Shown piece by piece: positions 23,300 to 31,914 of a DNA stretch of 48,880 nucleotides (the stretch's first letter is position 1; every line of letters begins with the position of its first letter). The position numbers were made by a program, and so were the translations under genes. The notes beneath the pieces were generated by a model that searched no databases, had not been told where the DNA came from, and saw only the letters and a program-made list of their open reading frames with translations. Origin of the DNA: an uncultured Allobaculum sp. (lineage in GTDB: Bacteria > Bacillota_I > Bacilli_A > Erysipelotrichales > Erysipelotrichaceae); NCBI GenBank assembly GCA_910579655.1, contig CAJTVE010000017.1, positions 1 to 48,880 on the forward strand, given 5' to 3'.

Positions 23300-24598
23300 T
23301 CAGTTTTTGTGAAGCACCGGTAACTGGTGATTGAAAATCCTGGTTTTCTGCTCATAGGCATCAACAAGCAGTTGCGTCTGCCCTGTTTTTGTATAATGGT
23401 CAATCATCAGCAATGACAACACGGCCAGCATTCCCCAGTTTTTCTCTCGGCTGCAAATCAAATACATTCTGTTCTTCATCTTCTCTATTCGAGAGGAATT
23501 CCGGTTGATCATAGCTTTGAGCAGCGCATACAACACTTCATCTTCTTCACAAAGCTGATAATTTTCATACTCTTTAATCGCCTCCAGGCACTTCTGGTTT
23601 TCGCCAAGTCGAAACAGACAATAGGGTTCAAGAATAAAATTCCCAGGATGACGAGGATTCAACTCAGATTTTTCCTGCCTGATAAATTCCAACGCATCCA
23701 TAAACTGTTCCGATAGAGTAAGAACAAAGATTTTATTTGATACTGCCTGACGACAGATTAAATTATCTCTGAATGTCCTTCTGTTCAAAAGAACTTTATC
23801 TAACAGAACAATTGATTTTTTAAAATTACCGGTCATGGCCAGGTAAACTGCTTTGTTATTCCATGCGTTAAATACGCGAAGAAAATTTGCCTCCTGCAGG
23901 TATAACTCCTCCGCCCGGCAGATCAGCTCATAAGGTTCATAAAAAGATACTTCCTGATAGGTCAAACATGCCAGATTCTGCTTAATAATCCCTTCAAGCT
24001 GTGGCCATTTCCATCCATCCATTTGATGAAGAGCATCTCCATACAATTCAATTGTTCGCTGGCCATCTCCGCCTTTTTGATACATATATCCTTCGCAAAA
24101 AAGAAGAAACGCGCGTACATCAGGCGAAAAGTATGGAATAAAATCTTTCGCGTTCTTTAGCTTTTCCACATCCTCTTTATCCATCGGCTTTCGATAATAG
24201 AAGTAAACTTCAAAAACTGTTAAATATAAGCACGCAAGTGAGTTTCTGAGATAGGCTCGATTCTGCTCTATCCATTTTTCAACTTCGCCTTCTGCCTCGT
24301 AATCTCTGTATGCAAACGCGTTAAAAAGTTTGTCCAATTTTTTCTCAGCTTTTTCAACCAGGGCATAGTCAAAATTGAAGTCCTTGAAGAAACGGTGAAC
24401 AAATTTGACAAATACATCCGGTTTTAGATTCCTTTTTCCGTTTTCAATCTCACAAAGATTCCCTCTTGAAATATTCAGACAATTTGCGGTTTGCTCAATC
24501 GTCAGATTTCGGCTTAATCGAAGACACTTTTCCACCAATACAAGCGTTTTAGGATCAATATTTTCAATGAATTTGTTCTCGAATATTTCACTTCTCAT
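23300..24598 (-). CDS. XRE-type regulator with a TPR-like C-terminal body
   Basis: A 432-residue protein. Residues about 25-75 form a helix-turn-helix of the XRE class (LTIEQTANCLNISRGNLCEIENGKR region), and the remaining 350 residues are helical repeats without strong motifs, like the TPR bodies of peptide-responsive RRNPP regulators (Rgg, PlcR) and related XRE/TPR proteins. AAAGGA is 9 bases ahead of the ATG. It diverges from the lipoprotein gene at 24664 with only 65 bases between, so it probably controls that run of surface genes. No signal peptide gene of the usual kind is visible. The HTH is sure; peptide sensing is inference. Confidence 0.82.
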   Translation of the reverse strand: MRSEIFENKFIENIDPKTLVLVEKCLRLSRNLTIEQTANCLNISRGNLCEIENGKRNLKPDVFVKFVHRFFKDFNFDYALVEKAEKKLDKLFNAFAYRDYEAEGEVEKWIEQNRAYLRNSLACLYLTVFEVYFYYRKPMDKEDVEKLKNAKDFIPYFSPDVRAFLLFCEGYMYQKGGDGQRTIELYGDALHQMDGWKWPQLEGIIKQNLACLTYQEVSFYEPYELICRAEELYLQEANFLRVFNAWNNKAVYLAMTGNFKKSIVLLDKVLLNRRTFRDNLICRQAVSNKIFVLTLSEQFMDALEFIRQEKSELNPRHPGNFILEPYCLFRLGENQKCLEAIKEYENYQLCEEDEVLYALLKAMINRNSSRIEKMKNRMYLICSREKNWGMLAVLSLLMIDHYTKTGQTQLLVDAYEQKTRIFNHQLPVLHKN

Positions 24599-24663
24599 TT
24601 TCTTGTTTCCTTTGTTTTTATATGTCAGTATTTAATTGTCAATCAGAAAGGAGAGAAAGACCA

Positions 24664-25917
24664 GTGAAGCATTTATTAACAACTCGCATGCTAATACGAT
24701 CAAGAAAGCATCTGCGTCTTTGTCTGGCCTTCGCACTCATTCCTCTATACGCCGCAGGTTGCAGCACAAGTAACATTGTTAATTCCCCAGATCAGAGTGA
24801 AAAGCAAAGTGAAGAGAGCCAACTCAATCAGGTTCATGATGCAAAAGATCCCTCTGAATCATCACAGATTGACGATGTTCCCGAAAACAGCAATCAAAAT
24901 TCGAATACGAGCAGCGCATTCTTATATAGCCAAGTATCCCAAACATACAATTTCGGCAGCTATGTTCTTCGAGAGGGAGAAAACATTGATCCATTACGCG
25001 GTGAAAATGGAAATTTCTATTTTCAGACTGTTGCTCCTTTGAAAGGACTGATGACCGCTCCCACCAGAGCACTCTACAAATTAAATTGCGAAACTGGCGA
25101 CATTGCCGAATTAAGTACCTTTGATGATGAAGAGAATATCCGCATCTGTGACGTAATGGAATTTCAAGGGGTCCAACTGCAGCTGATCTACCGGTTTAAT
25201 GACGCCTATATCGAATTCATCATATTGAAAGACGGTCAGGAAATATATAACAGTCTGGCGGTTGATACTCTAAACCTTCCAAAACTGACTCAAGTCCAAG
25301 ACAACCTGTATTTCTCAATCAGTGAAATGGACATCACAAATTCTGTCTTCGGAAACGTTTACCGAATCGGTCCTGACTTTTCAATTGAACAGGTTTACAC
25401 CTCTGCAGGATATATAGTCGGACTGATCAATACAGTGAACTATTCGGGAAACTTTGGAATCGGTATTCATCAAGAATCGAATAAACGGTTTGGCTTTCTC
25501 GATAATCAAGACCAGCTAACATTCGTCGAAGTGCAAAACGATGATTACATTTATCCTTTAAGCGATGGATTTATGCACTTGAAACCCATCAGCGAAAAAG
25601 TCTACTCCATCTCCTGGATCGATAAAGAAACACAAGAGGAAATCGATCTTGATCAGACCTTTGAAGGTGTAATGGGGAATTACACCGCTTTAGAAAATAA
25701 TGTATTCATGTTCGAAGATTTGAATCAACAATCCTACATCGGCTGTTTCGACGGGGGTCAGATCAAAATCGAACCCGTGGAATCCATTTCATCTGGTCTG
25801 TGTCGCTATGCTCAGATCTCCAGCAACAGTCTGTTTGTGTATATACATCAAAATAATGTAAATGAAAACGGGCAGACCGTTTCCAAAGACTGGTCCGGCG
25901 CTCTGCTGCAGCCTTAA
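24664..25917 (+). CDS. Unrecognised secreted lipoprotein, 417 residues
   Basis: The start is GTG 24664 with AAAGGAGAG about 8 bases ahead; an ATG 14 codons earlier has no ribosome site. A long basic N-region (residues 1-18) and hydrophobic core end in the lipobox YAAG-C33. A Ser/Gln/Asn-rich linker (34-80) leads to a beta-rich domain with repeated short segments (NVYRIG, GNFGIGIH, SISWIDKET, NSLFVYIH) that look like blades of a propeller or a DUF5050-like fold, a guess. Located on the outer face of the membrane. First gene of a plus-strand run of surface proteins and divergent from the XRE/TPR regulator. I do not recognise the family. Confidence 0.75.
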   Translation: MKHLLTTRMLIRSRKHLRLCLAFALIPLYAAGCSTSNIVNSPDQSEKQSEESQLNQVHDAKDPSESSQIDDVPENSNQNSNTSSAFLYSQVSQTYNFGSYVLREGENIDPLRGENGNFYFQTVAPLKGLMTAPTRALYKLNCETGDIAELSTFDDEENIRICDVMEFQGVQLQLIYRFNDAYIEFIILKDGQEIYNSLAVDTLNLPKLTQVQDNLYFSISEMDITNSVFGNVYRIGPDFSIEQVYTSAGYIVGLINTVNYSGNFGIGIHQESNKRFGFLDNQDQLTFVEVQNDDYIYPLSDGFMHLKPISEKVYSISWIDKETQEEIDLDQTFEGVMGNYTALENNVFMFEDLNQQSYIGCFDGGQIKIEPVESISSGLCRYAQISSNSLFVYIHQNNVNENGQTVSKDWSGALLQP

Positions 25918-26279
25918 AATCCTCATAAAACTAGAGACTAAAACTATCACAGAGGATGCACAATGTAGAATATCGTTTTCGGATTGCGCATCTATGACTT
26001 AAGCGGTATTTTCAAAACAATATTGTTCTTACAGATTGGCTTTTCGTACAGACAGCCCGAAAAGAAAGCGAGAATGGATATTTATGGACTCCAATAATCT
26101 TTTTAGTAACTTTACGGCTTTGCTCATTTGTTTAGTCAGATTATTTTTTGTTGATGTTGCTTCCTATAGTGGAGATGTTTCTCGAGATTCTAGAACAGCT
26201 TCACATCTCCCGAACTATCAAGCGTGGGTACCATCACCTGCGAATCGTTGGGAAGATTGCAAAAGTCTTGGATATTGGT
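25918..26279 (+). other. Gap with a possible frame-shifted 5' part of the next gene
   Basis: No clean gene. One frame from ATG 26084 reads a hydrophobic start (FTALLICLVRLFF) and degenerates after the T6 run at 26144-26149; the frame one base over continues as LLPIVEMFLEILEQL into the next gene. Removing one T would join them. No convincing ribosome site or terminator is seen. Confidence 0.35.
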
Positions 26280-26648
26280 ATGCAGAACTTCATCGATAAC
26301 ATTGGAAGATTCCTTAAAAAGCCTGTTTGTCGCGTTGTACTCGTTCTTCTTGTCCTGTACGTTTCAATGTCAGGATTGGTTGTACTCAACGTAAAAGGAG
26401 TCCAATACTACAAATCTCATGACCAAAGTTCATATGATCAAAAATTCGGACTCTGCCATGCCTGGTATGGATGCCCCCTGAATTTTCCACATGCTGATCA
26501 GGCAAAGCCTCTTTCTCCCTGGGCATTTGGCGACGACATGCCAGAAGGGCGAGACTTTGAAAATTTTGCGAACTATGAAAGTGGCATCTTTTGTCCTTTC
26601 TGTCTGTGGAATTTCTTCTGGCGGCCTAAGCCGAGTTCCCTTGTATGA
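26280..26648 (+). CDS. Membrane-anchored four-cysteine protein, paralogue A
   Basis: 122 residues from ATG 26280. One membrane helix at about residues 15-34 with a basic N-terminal side, so the C-terminal domain should lie outside the cell. That domain carries FGLCHAWYGCPL, then PWAFGDDMPEG and FCPFCLWNFF: two pairs of cysteines (C-x5-C and C-x2-C). The next gene encodes the same pattern, which defines a small family I do not recognise. Metal binding or a redox-active pair are possible. The start is uncertain: no ribosome site precedes 26280, and the frame is open to 26148; I chose the Met that matches the length of paralogue B. See the gap before it for a possible frameshift. Confidence 0.6.
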   Translation: MQNFIDNIGRFLKKPVCRVVLVLLVLYVSMSGLVVLNVKGVQYYKSHDQSSYDQKFGLCHAWYGCPLNFPHADQAKPLSPWAFGDDMPEGRDFENFANYESGIFCPFCLWNFFWRPKPSSLV

Positions 26649-26779
26649 CTTCTTGCGCGAAAGCCTTGCAAACGCTGATCGGCTTGCCAGATTCGCATTT
26701 AAAACTCTCTTTATAGAAAAAGCAACTTCATCCTTATGGAAAAGTTGACTGCTAAAATCTGTTTGATACGGAGGTGGAT

Positions 26780-27151
26780 ATGGAGAAAAAACAAAAGCGC
26801 TCATGGAAATCCATTGTGAAAGCAATCGTGATTGTCATCGTTGCTTATCTTGGGATTTCCTATGCGGTTGTTCTCTGCCATACAGGCGCTCCATACTATA
26901 AGGCTGGAAGCGAGACTTCGACTGTCCATGCTGAGGATTTTGGCCTTTGCCATTTCTGGTATAGCTGCCCGCTCTATCGATCTGAGTTTAAAAACGAACA
27001 TCCTGTTCCATTTTGGACATTTGGAGAAGACATGCCAGAAGGATCTGATCTCGGCCAGTTCATGGGCAAGGAACATGGGCTGTTCTGTCCATTCTGCGTC
27101 TGGAAATGCTTCTATAAGCCTAAAGCAGGAAGAGCAGGATCCACCTTTTAA
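26780..27151 (+). CDS. Membrane-anchored four-cysteine protein, paralogue B
   Basis: 123 residues from ATG 26780, with GGAGG 5 bases ahead. Layout as in paralogue A: basic N-terminus (MEKKQKRSWKS), one membrane helix (about 13-33), and an outer domain with FGLCHFWYSCPL, PFWTFGEDMPEG and FCPFCVWKCFYKPK. Residues shared by both copies include FGLCH-x-WY-x-CPL, FG-x-DMPEG, and FCPFC-x-W, so both cysteine pairs are under constraint. There are two further unpaired cysteines, one before the domain and one in KCF. It follows paralogue A by 131 bases and precedes the four-helix membrane protein by 13, likely one transcript with it. Function unknown. Confidence 0.72.
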   Translation: MEKKQKRSWKSIVKAIVIVIVAYLGISYAVVLCHTGAPYYKAGSETSTVHAEDFGLCHFWYSCPLYRSEFKNEHPVPFWTFGEDMPEGSDLGQFMGKEHGLFCPFCVWKCFYKPKAGRAGSTF

Positions 27152-27164
27152 AGGAGGTAGAACT

Positions 27165-27563
27165 ATGTCAAATCAAAAAGGAACACTTTATATCCTACTT
27201 CCGTTGATCAGTGCTGTGATGGTTGGAATTTGCTCACCATCCCAGGCTGATTTTCAGCGAGGTACAAATATGGGAATGTGTTATCTGTTGCTGGCAATCG
27301 GTCTGGTTATTTATACGCTGTGCGTAGCTGCAAGTCGTCAGCTCTGGCAGAGTGGGAGTGTTTCCAAGAGCATGGCGATAATCGCACTGGTTCTTTGTCT
27401 GATGATCTGGCTTTTGCTCACTCCGATAATTCCCACTCCCCTTAACGGACTGACCAGTTGGATTTCAACAAGATACAATCCTTTTTTTCCAGGACTTGCC
27501 TTTTCTTATCTGGTTTTCTGTCTGGTTGATTTACTTTCAGGAAACAAGAAACTTCGCTCGTAA
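27165..27563 (+). CDS. Four-helix membrane protein, 132 residues
   Basis: ATG 27165 has AAAGGAGGT about 5 bases ahead; longer readings of this frame overlap paralogue B and are not needed. Four hydrophobic segments (about residues 8-25, 38-56, 68-88, 103-122) with short polar loops; no motif recognised. It lies between paralogue B and a lipoprotein in the same direction, so it may be the membrane partner of those surface proteins. Function unknown. Confidence 0.72.
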   Translation: MSNQKGTLYILLPLISAVMVGICSPSQADFQRGTNMGMCYLLLAIGLVIYTLCVAASRQLWQSGSVSKSMAIIALVLCLMIWLLLTPIIPTPLNGLTSWISTRYNPFFPGLAFSYLVFCLVDLLSGNKKLRS

Positions 27564-27645
27564 AGACATATTATATTTTTATACACGGAACTATTTTCTG
27601 ATCAGATTGACATGGTATATTTTTTTAAAACAAGGGGTAAAAATT

Positions 27646-28251
27646 ATGAAAAAGCTGCAATTTATTCTTCCCGCTTTAACTGTTCCTGCCCTTTTGGCAG
27701 GATGTACCTCTTCTAAATCCTCCATTTCCGCCGACAGTCTGACCGAGTTGATCCATAAGCCCAGTGTGTCGATTCTTCTGGATTCGAAAACGCCTGTTTG
27801 TGGTGCGAGAGAAGATTTTTCCAACGAGCAAGGAAAAAATGTATGGATCATTATTGACCAGCCGCTGACGGAAGCTACTTCTCTGGTCTTTCGCTCTGAG
27901 CTTGAGCAAGAAAATGGAAAATGGCTTTGCAAAAGCGTTGAATACGAAACCATTCAACCAACTGGAAAGAACGATGGTCTGGACTGGAAACCTTTAGCCA
28001 CTCATATCTGGGAAGGAATTTCGCTGGAAGAAAACAAGGAATTGAGAATTACCATTTCATTTGAGCAGACTGAAACAAAAGAGTATCTCATTTCGAAATT
28101 CTATACCATTAGTCTTGAAAAACTGTTTGCCTGCGAAAACCCGTTAACCGAACAGCTTCTTGGGCAGCAATTCAATATGAATGTCTATCAGATGAATCCA
28201 TACGTCAGTCCAGACTATTCCTATATCGAAAACCAGATTGATGAAGAGTAG
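27646..28251 (+). CDS. Unrecognised lipoprotein, 201 residues
   Basis: ATG 27646 with AAGGGG about 9 bases ahead. Signal peptide MKKLQFILPALTV with lipobox LLAG-C20, then a Ser-rich linker and a mixed domain (about 35-180) with no recognised motif and a Glu-rich end (QIDEE). Last gene of the surface-protein run, followed by a terminator 94 bases on. Function unknown. Confidence 0.75.
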   Translation: MKKLQFILPALTVPALLAGCTSSKSSISADSLTELIHKPSVSILLDSKTPVCGAREDFSNEQGKNVWIIIDQPLTEATSLVFRSELEQENGKWLCKSVEYETIQPTGKNDGLDWKPLATHIWEGISLEENKELRITISFEQTETKEYLISKFYTISLEKLFACENPLTEQLLGQQFNMNVYQMNPYVSPDYSYIENQIDEE

Positions 28252-28344
28252 ACGTTTCATCCAGTCCCAAGGATCTGGCTTCAGGCCTGTATCCTTTCTT
28301 ATGGAGGTTTTGTAAAGAGAAAAATTACACTGATCGCAAACCGA

Positions 28345-28375
28345 AAAGGGAGAAGCCATTGCTTCCCCCTTTTTC
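28345..28375. terminator. Terminator between convergent lipoprotein and FNT genes
   Basis: AAGGG-A-GAAGC (28346-28356) pairs with GCTTC-C-CCCTT (28361-28371) with one mismatch, T-run on plus and complementary A-run on the other side, so it serves both strands. Confidence 0.8.
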
Positions 28376-28411
28376 TGATCCATTGACTGCGTCGAATAGA
28401 TCTTGTCAGAA

Positions 28412-28990
28412 TTATTTTTTTGTTTGAAGCAGGCTGAAGAATGGCGCATTATCCATCATCAGCAGGCGGCAGCCCACGGCACCCACCCAGTTACCCACCA
28501 GAATCCAGGCCAGATTCCAAGTCCAGACATTGGCATAGGCCATATAGGCCAGATCGGCAATGGAGTGTTCAAAACCGCACATGATAAAAACCGTCACGCA
28601 AAGAAAGCATCCCGCCCGCAGGCCTTTAGACCAGCTGTAAACAGCCAGAAACATCAAGACTCCGCAAAAAGCACCATTAATCAAAGCCAGGTACCAAGGC
28701 AGAGCCACTTTGCCAGCGACTAAAGCGGCAGCTTCTTCCTGCACACCCATATTCCAGCGCAGCAGCAGGCACACGATGACTACCCCGATCGCATTGCCGA
28801 GCAGAATTTTTAAATAAGGCAGATCCTTGGCGCCAAACCAGCCAATTTTTCCCGTGAACAGATCCAGTTCGAACAGGCAGACAAAGCACAAGGCAAAACC
28901 AAACAACAAGGCCCCCCATGGCTTTTCAGCTCTTAAAAACAGGTAGGCCGCCATGCCAATCAAAACACCGGACGCAATGGATTTTCTCAC
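28412..28990 (-). CDS. Small formate/nitrite transporter (FNT) family channel
   Basis: 192 residues, six hydrophobic segments. ELDLFTGK and the motif CGFEHSIADL identify the FNT family, which forms pentameric channels for small monovalent anions such as formate, nitrite, hydrosulfide or lactate. It is shorter than FocA or NirC (about 260-285), matching a compact Bacillota subgroup. The start is GTG, and GTGA overlaps the pyrF stop (28987-28990), so it is translationally coupled to pyrF. A link to pyrimidine synthesis is not obvious; formate from the glycyl-radical or pyruvate formate-lyase routes is one possible cargo. Confidence 0.85.
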   Translation of the reverse strand: MRKSIASGVLIGMAAYLFLRAEKPWGALLFGFALCFVCLFELDLFTGKIGWFGAKDLPYLKILLGNAIGVVIVCLLLRWNMGVQEEAAALVAGKVALPWYLALINGAFCGVLMFLAVYSWSKGLRAGCFLCVTVFIMCGFEHSIADLAYMAYANVWTWNLAWILVGNWVGAVGCRLLMMDNAPFFSLLQTKK

Positions 28991-29694
28991 AGGGACCTTC
29001 CATTCATCTCGGCTTCAATAGTCTGATAGGTTTCTTTTGGATTGGCGGATTTGGTAATCGAGCGGCCGACAACGATGTAATCACTGCCCTGTTCACGAGC
29101 ATAGGCAGGGGTAGCAACGCGCTTCTGGTCGTCCTTGGAATCCGAAGCCAGACGGATGCCTGGAGTCACACATAAGAATTCAGGACCGCAGGCTTCTTTG
29201 ATGGCCTTAACTTCATGAACGGAGCAGACAACTCCATCCAGGCCGGCTTCTTTGGCATATTTTGCATAGCGGACAACGGAATCGATGACTTCGCCAGGAA
29301 TTCCCTGTTCGTTGTTCATGGCTTCTTTGGAGGTTGAAGTCAGCTGGGTAACCGCAATCAGCAGGGGTCTTGGATTGTTTCCGCTTCCCTGTTCAAGGCC
29401 TTCCAGACCAGCTTTCATCATTTCGACGCCGCCAGCTGCATGAACGTTGGTCAGATTGACGCCCAGTCTGGCCAGGTTTTTCATGCCGCCTTTTACGGTG
29501 TTTGGAATATCGTGCAGTTTTAAGTCCAGGAAAATATCATGACCCATTTCCTTGATTTCACGGACCAGATCCAAACCTTCCGCATAGGTCAGCTCCATGC
29601 CGACTTTGACTGCGATTGGCTCATCGAACTGGCTTAAAAAATCCAGTACTTCTTTTTTACTCGAAAAATCTAAAGCTACAATTGTTCGATTCAT
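28987..29694 (-). CDS. pyrF: Orotidine 5'-phosphate decarboxylase
   Basis: Converts OMP to UMP, the last step of de novo pyrimidine synthesis. 235 residues, normal length. IVALDFSSKKE starts the barrel, and the active-site block DLKLHDIPNTV carries the catalytic Lys and Asp pair; the late GVVCSVHEV and VTPGIR segments are also conserved. GAGGAGG lies ahead of the ATG. It is 562 bases below pyrD on the same strand with a hairpin between, so it may have its own promoter while staying in the pyr cluster. Confidence 0.97.
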   Translation of the reverse strand: MNRTIVALDFSSKKEVLDFLSQFDEPIAVKVGMELTYAEGLDLVREIKEMGHDIFLDLKLHDIPNTVKGGMKNLARLGVNLTNVHAAGGVEMMKAGLEGLEQGSGNNPRPLLIAVTQLTSTSKEAMNNEQGIPGEVIDSVVRYAKYAKEAGLDGVVCSVHEVKAIKEACGPEFLCVTPGIRLASDSKDDQKRVATPAYAREQGSDYIVVGRSITKSANPKETYQTIEAEMNGRSL

Positions 29695-30256
29695 TCTCTT
29701 TCCTCCTCATATCGCCAAAACTCTACCATATCGATCTGCCCAGAAAATGGCTTCTTTTACGACTTACTCATTTTGAATCTGTTTTGGGCGGATTCGACAC
29801 AGATGCAAGGCGTTGCCATCCTGAAATCCTCACTGAAAATTCCAGAGTCCGGCAGGAATCCTCGAAGAAAGGTTCTCGCCGCTGAAAAATATCCATAACC
29901 ATCCCCCACAACCATCACCCTCACCCATAAAGAATTCACCAAACAGATTCTCTTGAAAAAGAAGGATGTCGATACAGCCAAAGAAGGAGCCTGTCCAGAC
30001 CAGAAATTCAATTCACGCTCTTCCTGACTTTTACAAAAGCAGCTGTGCACTTTTCAATGCCCCTCAGCATTCCCAAAGGCCAGAGATATCGCTTTCTCTC
30101 AGGCAAAAATCGCCGATGGTACTGTTATCCACTTTTCTGAAGACTACAACAAAGGGGCTGTAACGGATATTTAAATCCTTACAGCCCCTTTTCTGGTCGT
30201 TTTATTTTTTCGTCAGGCAGACGAATATCCCGGTATTTATGAATTGTTCGTCAATT
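29695..30256 (-). other. Spacer between pyrD and pyrF with a terminator-like hairpin
   Basis: No gene is supported in 562 bases. AAAGGGGCTGTAA (30151-30163) pairs with TTACAGCCCCTTT (30179-30191), a 13-bp stem with an inner GGAT/ATCC stem. The T-run on the minus side is weak, so it may be a partial terminator or an RNA-stabilising end for the pyrB-pyrD message. The pyrF promoter was not located. Confidence 0.55.
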
Positions 30257-31174
30257 CTATGCTTTTTTAGGCAGTGCTTTGCCAATGGCTTCCTGGACGG
30301 AATTCAGGCGGTATTTCGCCAGGACTTCCGGCAGCTGGTCAATGATCTTCGGGCAGGCCCATGGATCAATCAAGTTGGCAGTGCCCACTTCAACAGCACT
30401 GGCCCCAGCATACAGGAATTCAAGAACATCTTCGGCATTGCTGATACCACCGCAGCCAATGATTGGAATATTGACATTCTGAGCGACCTGGTACACCATG
30501 CGCAGCGCAATCGGCTTAATGGCAGGACCCGACAGACCGCCGGTAACGTTACCGAGTAATGGCTTGGCGGTGCGAAGATCCATGCGCAGGCCCATCAGGG
30601 TATTAATCAGCACCAGACCATCTGCACCAGCCTGTTCTGCAGCCTGAGCAATTTTGACGATATCCGTGACGTTTGGAGACAGTTTGACATAGACAGGTTT
30701 GTCCGCCACCTGTTTGACCATTCGGACGACCATGGCAACAGCTTCAGGATCCGTACCAATGGCCATACCGCCATGCGCAACATTCGGGCAGGAAATATTC
30801 AGCTCAAAGGCCTTGATGCAGTCCAAGCCAGTCAGATGCGAAACCACTTCGCCATATTCTTCTACTGAACTGCCGGCAATGCTGACAATGACCTCCGTGT
30901 TCTGCTTTTCCAGAAATGGAACTTCACGCAGCCGGACAAATTCAACCCCTTTGTTTTCCAGGCCGATCGCATTGAGCATGCCGGAGGGGGCTTCACCAAT
31001 GCGCGGCTGGGCGTTGCCGATGCGGGCATCGAGCGTAACAGACTTGGTGACAAAGCCGCCTAAAACACCAAGATCATAGATCATCGCAAATTCACGGCCA
31101 TATCCAAAGGTTCCGGAAGCCGGAATGATCGGGTTTTTCAGGTTCAGACCTGGTAAAGAAACGGACAGATCCAT
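30257..31174 (-). CDS. pyrD: Dihydroorotate dehydrogenase, class 1B catalytic subunit
   Basis: FMN enzyme that oxidises dihydroorotate to orotate; in class 1B electrons leave through PyrK to NAD. 305 residues from ATG 31174, which shares one base with the PyrK stop (TAATG) and has AAAGGTGG ahead. ASGTFGYG, the active-site cysteine in NISCPNV, YVKLSPNVTDI and IIGCGGISNAEDVLEF are typical. Soluble and cytoplasmic, unlike the quinone-linked class 2 enzyme. Confidence 0.96.
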   Translation of the reverse strand: MDLSVSLPGLNLKNPIIPASGTFGYGREFAMIYDLGVLGGFVTKSVTLDARIGNAQPRIGEAPSGMLNAIGLENKGVEFVRLREVPFLEKQNTEVIVSIAGSSVEEYGEVVSHLTGLDCIKAFELNISCPNVAHGGMAIGTDPEAVAMVVRMVKQVADKPVYVKLSPNVTDIVKIAQAAEQAGADGLVLINTLMGLRMDLRTAKPLLGNVTGGLSGPAIKPIALRMVYQVAQNVNIPIIGCGGISNAEDVLEFLYAGASAVEVGTANLIDPWACPKIIDQLPEVLAKYRLNSVQEAIGKALPKKA

Positions 31175-31908
31175 TATAAGACCACCTTTCCAATCGGGAA
31201 GACAGGCCCATTCTTGCATACACGGACCGGCATACCATTTTTATCCACAAGCACGCAGCCCTGGCAGACACCAAAACCGCAGCCCATGCGGGATTCTAAG
31301 GAAATGTATCCTTCTGTATAGGTGTTCTGGATCGCGCGCAGCATCGGCAGCGGACCACAGGCCAGAACAAATGGGCAGTCGATATTGTTCGCTTTCAGGC
31401 CATCAAGCACTGTGCCTTTGACGCCCACCGAACCATCCATGGTGCAGATAATCGGCGTGATGCCTAACTGTTCAAATTCACTGGCGTAGAACACTTCGTC
31501 TTTGGTGTTAAAACCAAGCGCGACATTCACTTTAACGCCGGCATCCAGATACGCTTTGGCGGTTAAAAGCATTGGCGGTGTACCAACGCCGCCCCCAAGC
31601 AAAACGACCTCATCGCGTTTGACGATTGGAAAACCTGTGCCCAGCGGACCAAGCACGGATAATTCAAGGCCTGGTTCAAACGTACTCATCAGTGCAGTGC
31701 CTTTGCCCATGATTTTATAGACCAGCCGGATTGTATCCGGACCAGCCCACGAGATGGAAATCGGGCGGCGGACTTCATAGCCGGGCAGCCCGACCTGGAC
31801 AAACTGTCCAGGCTTGGCTTCACCAGCAAAGTCGCAGGCGAGTTCCATCCGGTAAACATCTTTGGCAATGGGCGTGTTGGAAAGAATCTTTGCGTTGGAT
31901 AATTTCAT
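31174..31908 (-). CDS. pyrK: Dihydroorotate dehydrogenase electron transfer subunit
   Basis: FAD and [2Fe-2S] protein that passes electrons from PyrD to NAD. 244 residues. RRPISIS binds FAD, LLGGGVGTPPML binds the nucleotide, and the cluster ligands are C210, C215, C218 and C231 (GCGFGVCQGC, then VCKNG). It lies 6 bases after carB and overlaps pyrD by one base. Confidence 0.96.
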   Translation of the reverse strand: MKLSNAKILSNTPIAKDVYRMELACDFAGEAKPGQFVQVGLPGYEVRRPISISWAGPDTIRLVYKIMGKGTALMSTFEPGLELSVLGPLGTGFPIVKRDEVVLLGGGVGTPPMLLTAKAYLDAGVKVNVALGFNTKDEVFYASEFEQLGITPIICTMDGSVGVKGTVLDGLKANNIDCPFVLACGPLPMLRAIQNTYTEGYISLESRMGCGFGVCQGCVLVDKNGMPVRVCKNGPVFPIGKVVL

Positions 31909-31914
31909 AGTTTT

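Noticed and set aside
26832..27164. Upstream extension of the four-helix membrane protein
   Set aside because: It runs in another frame inside paralogue B; AAAGGAGGT just ahead of 27165 fixes the start.
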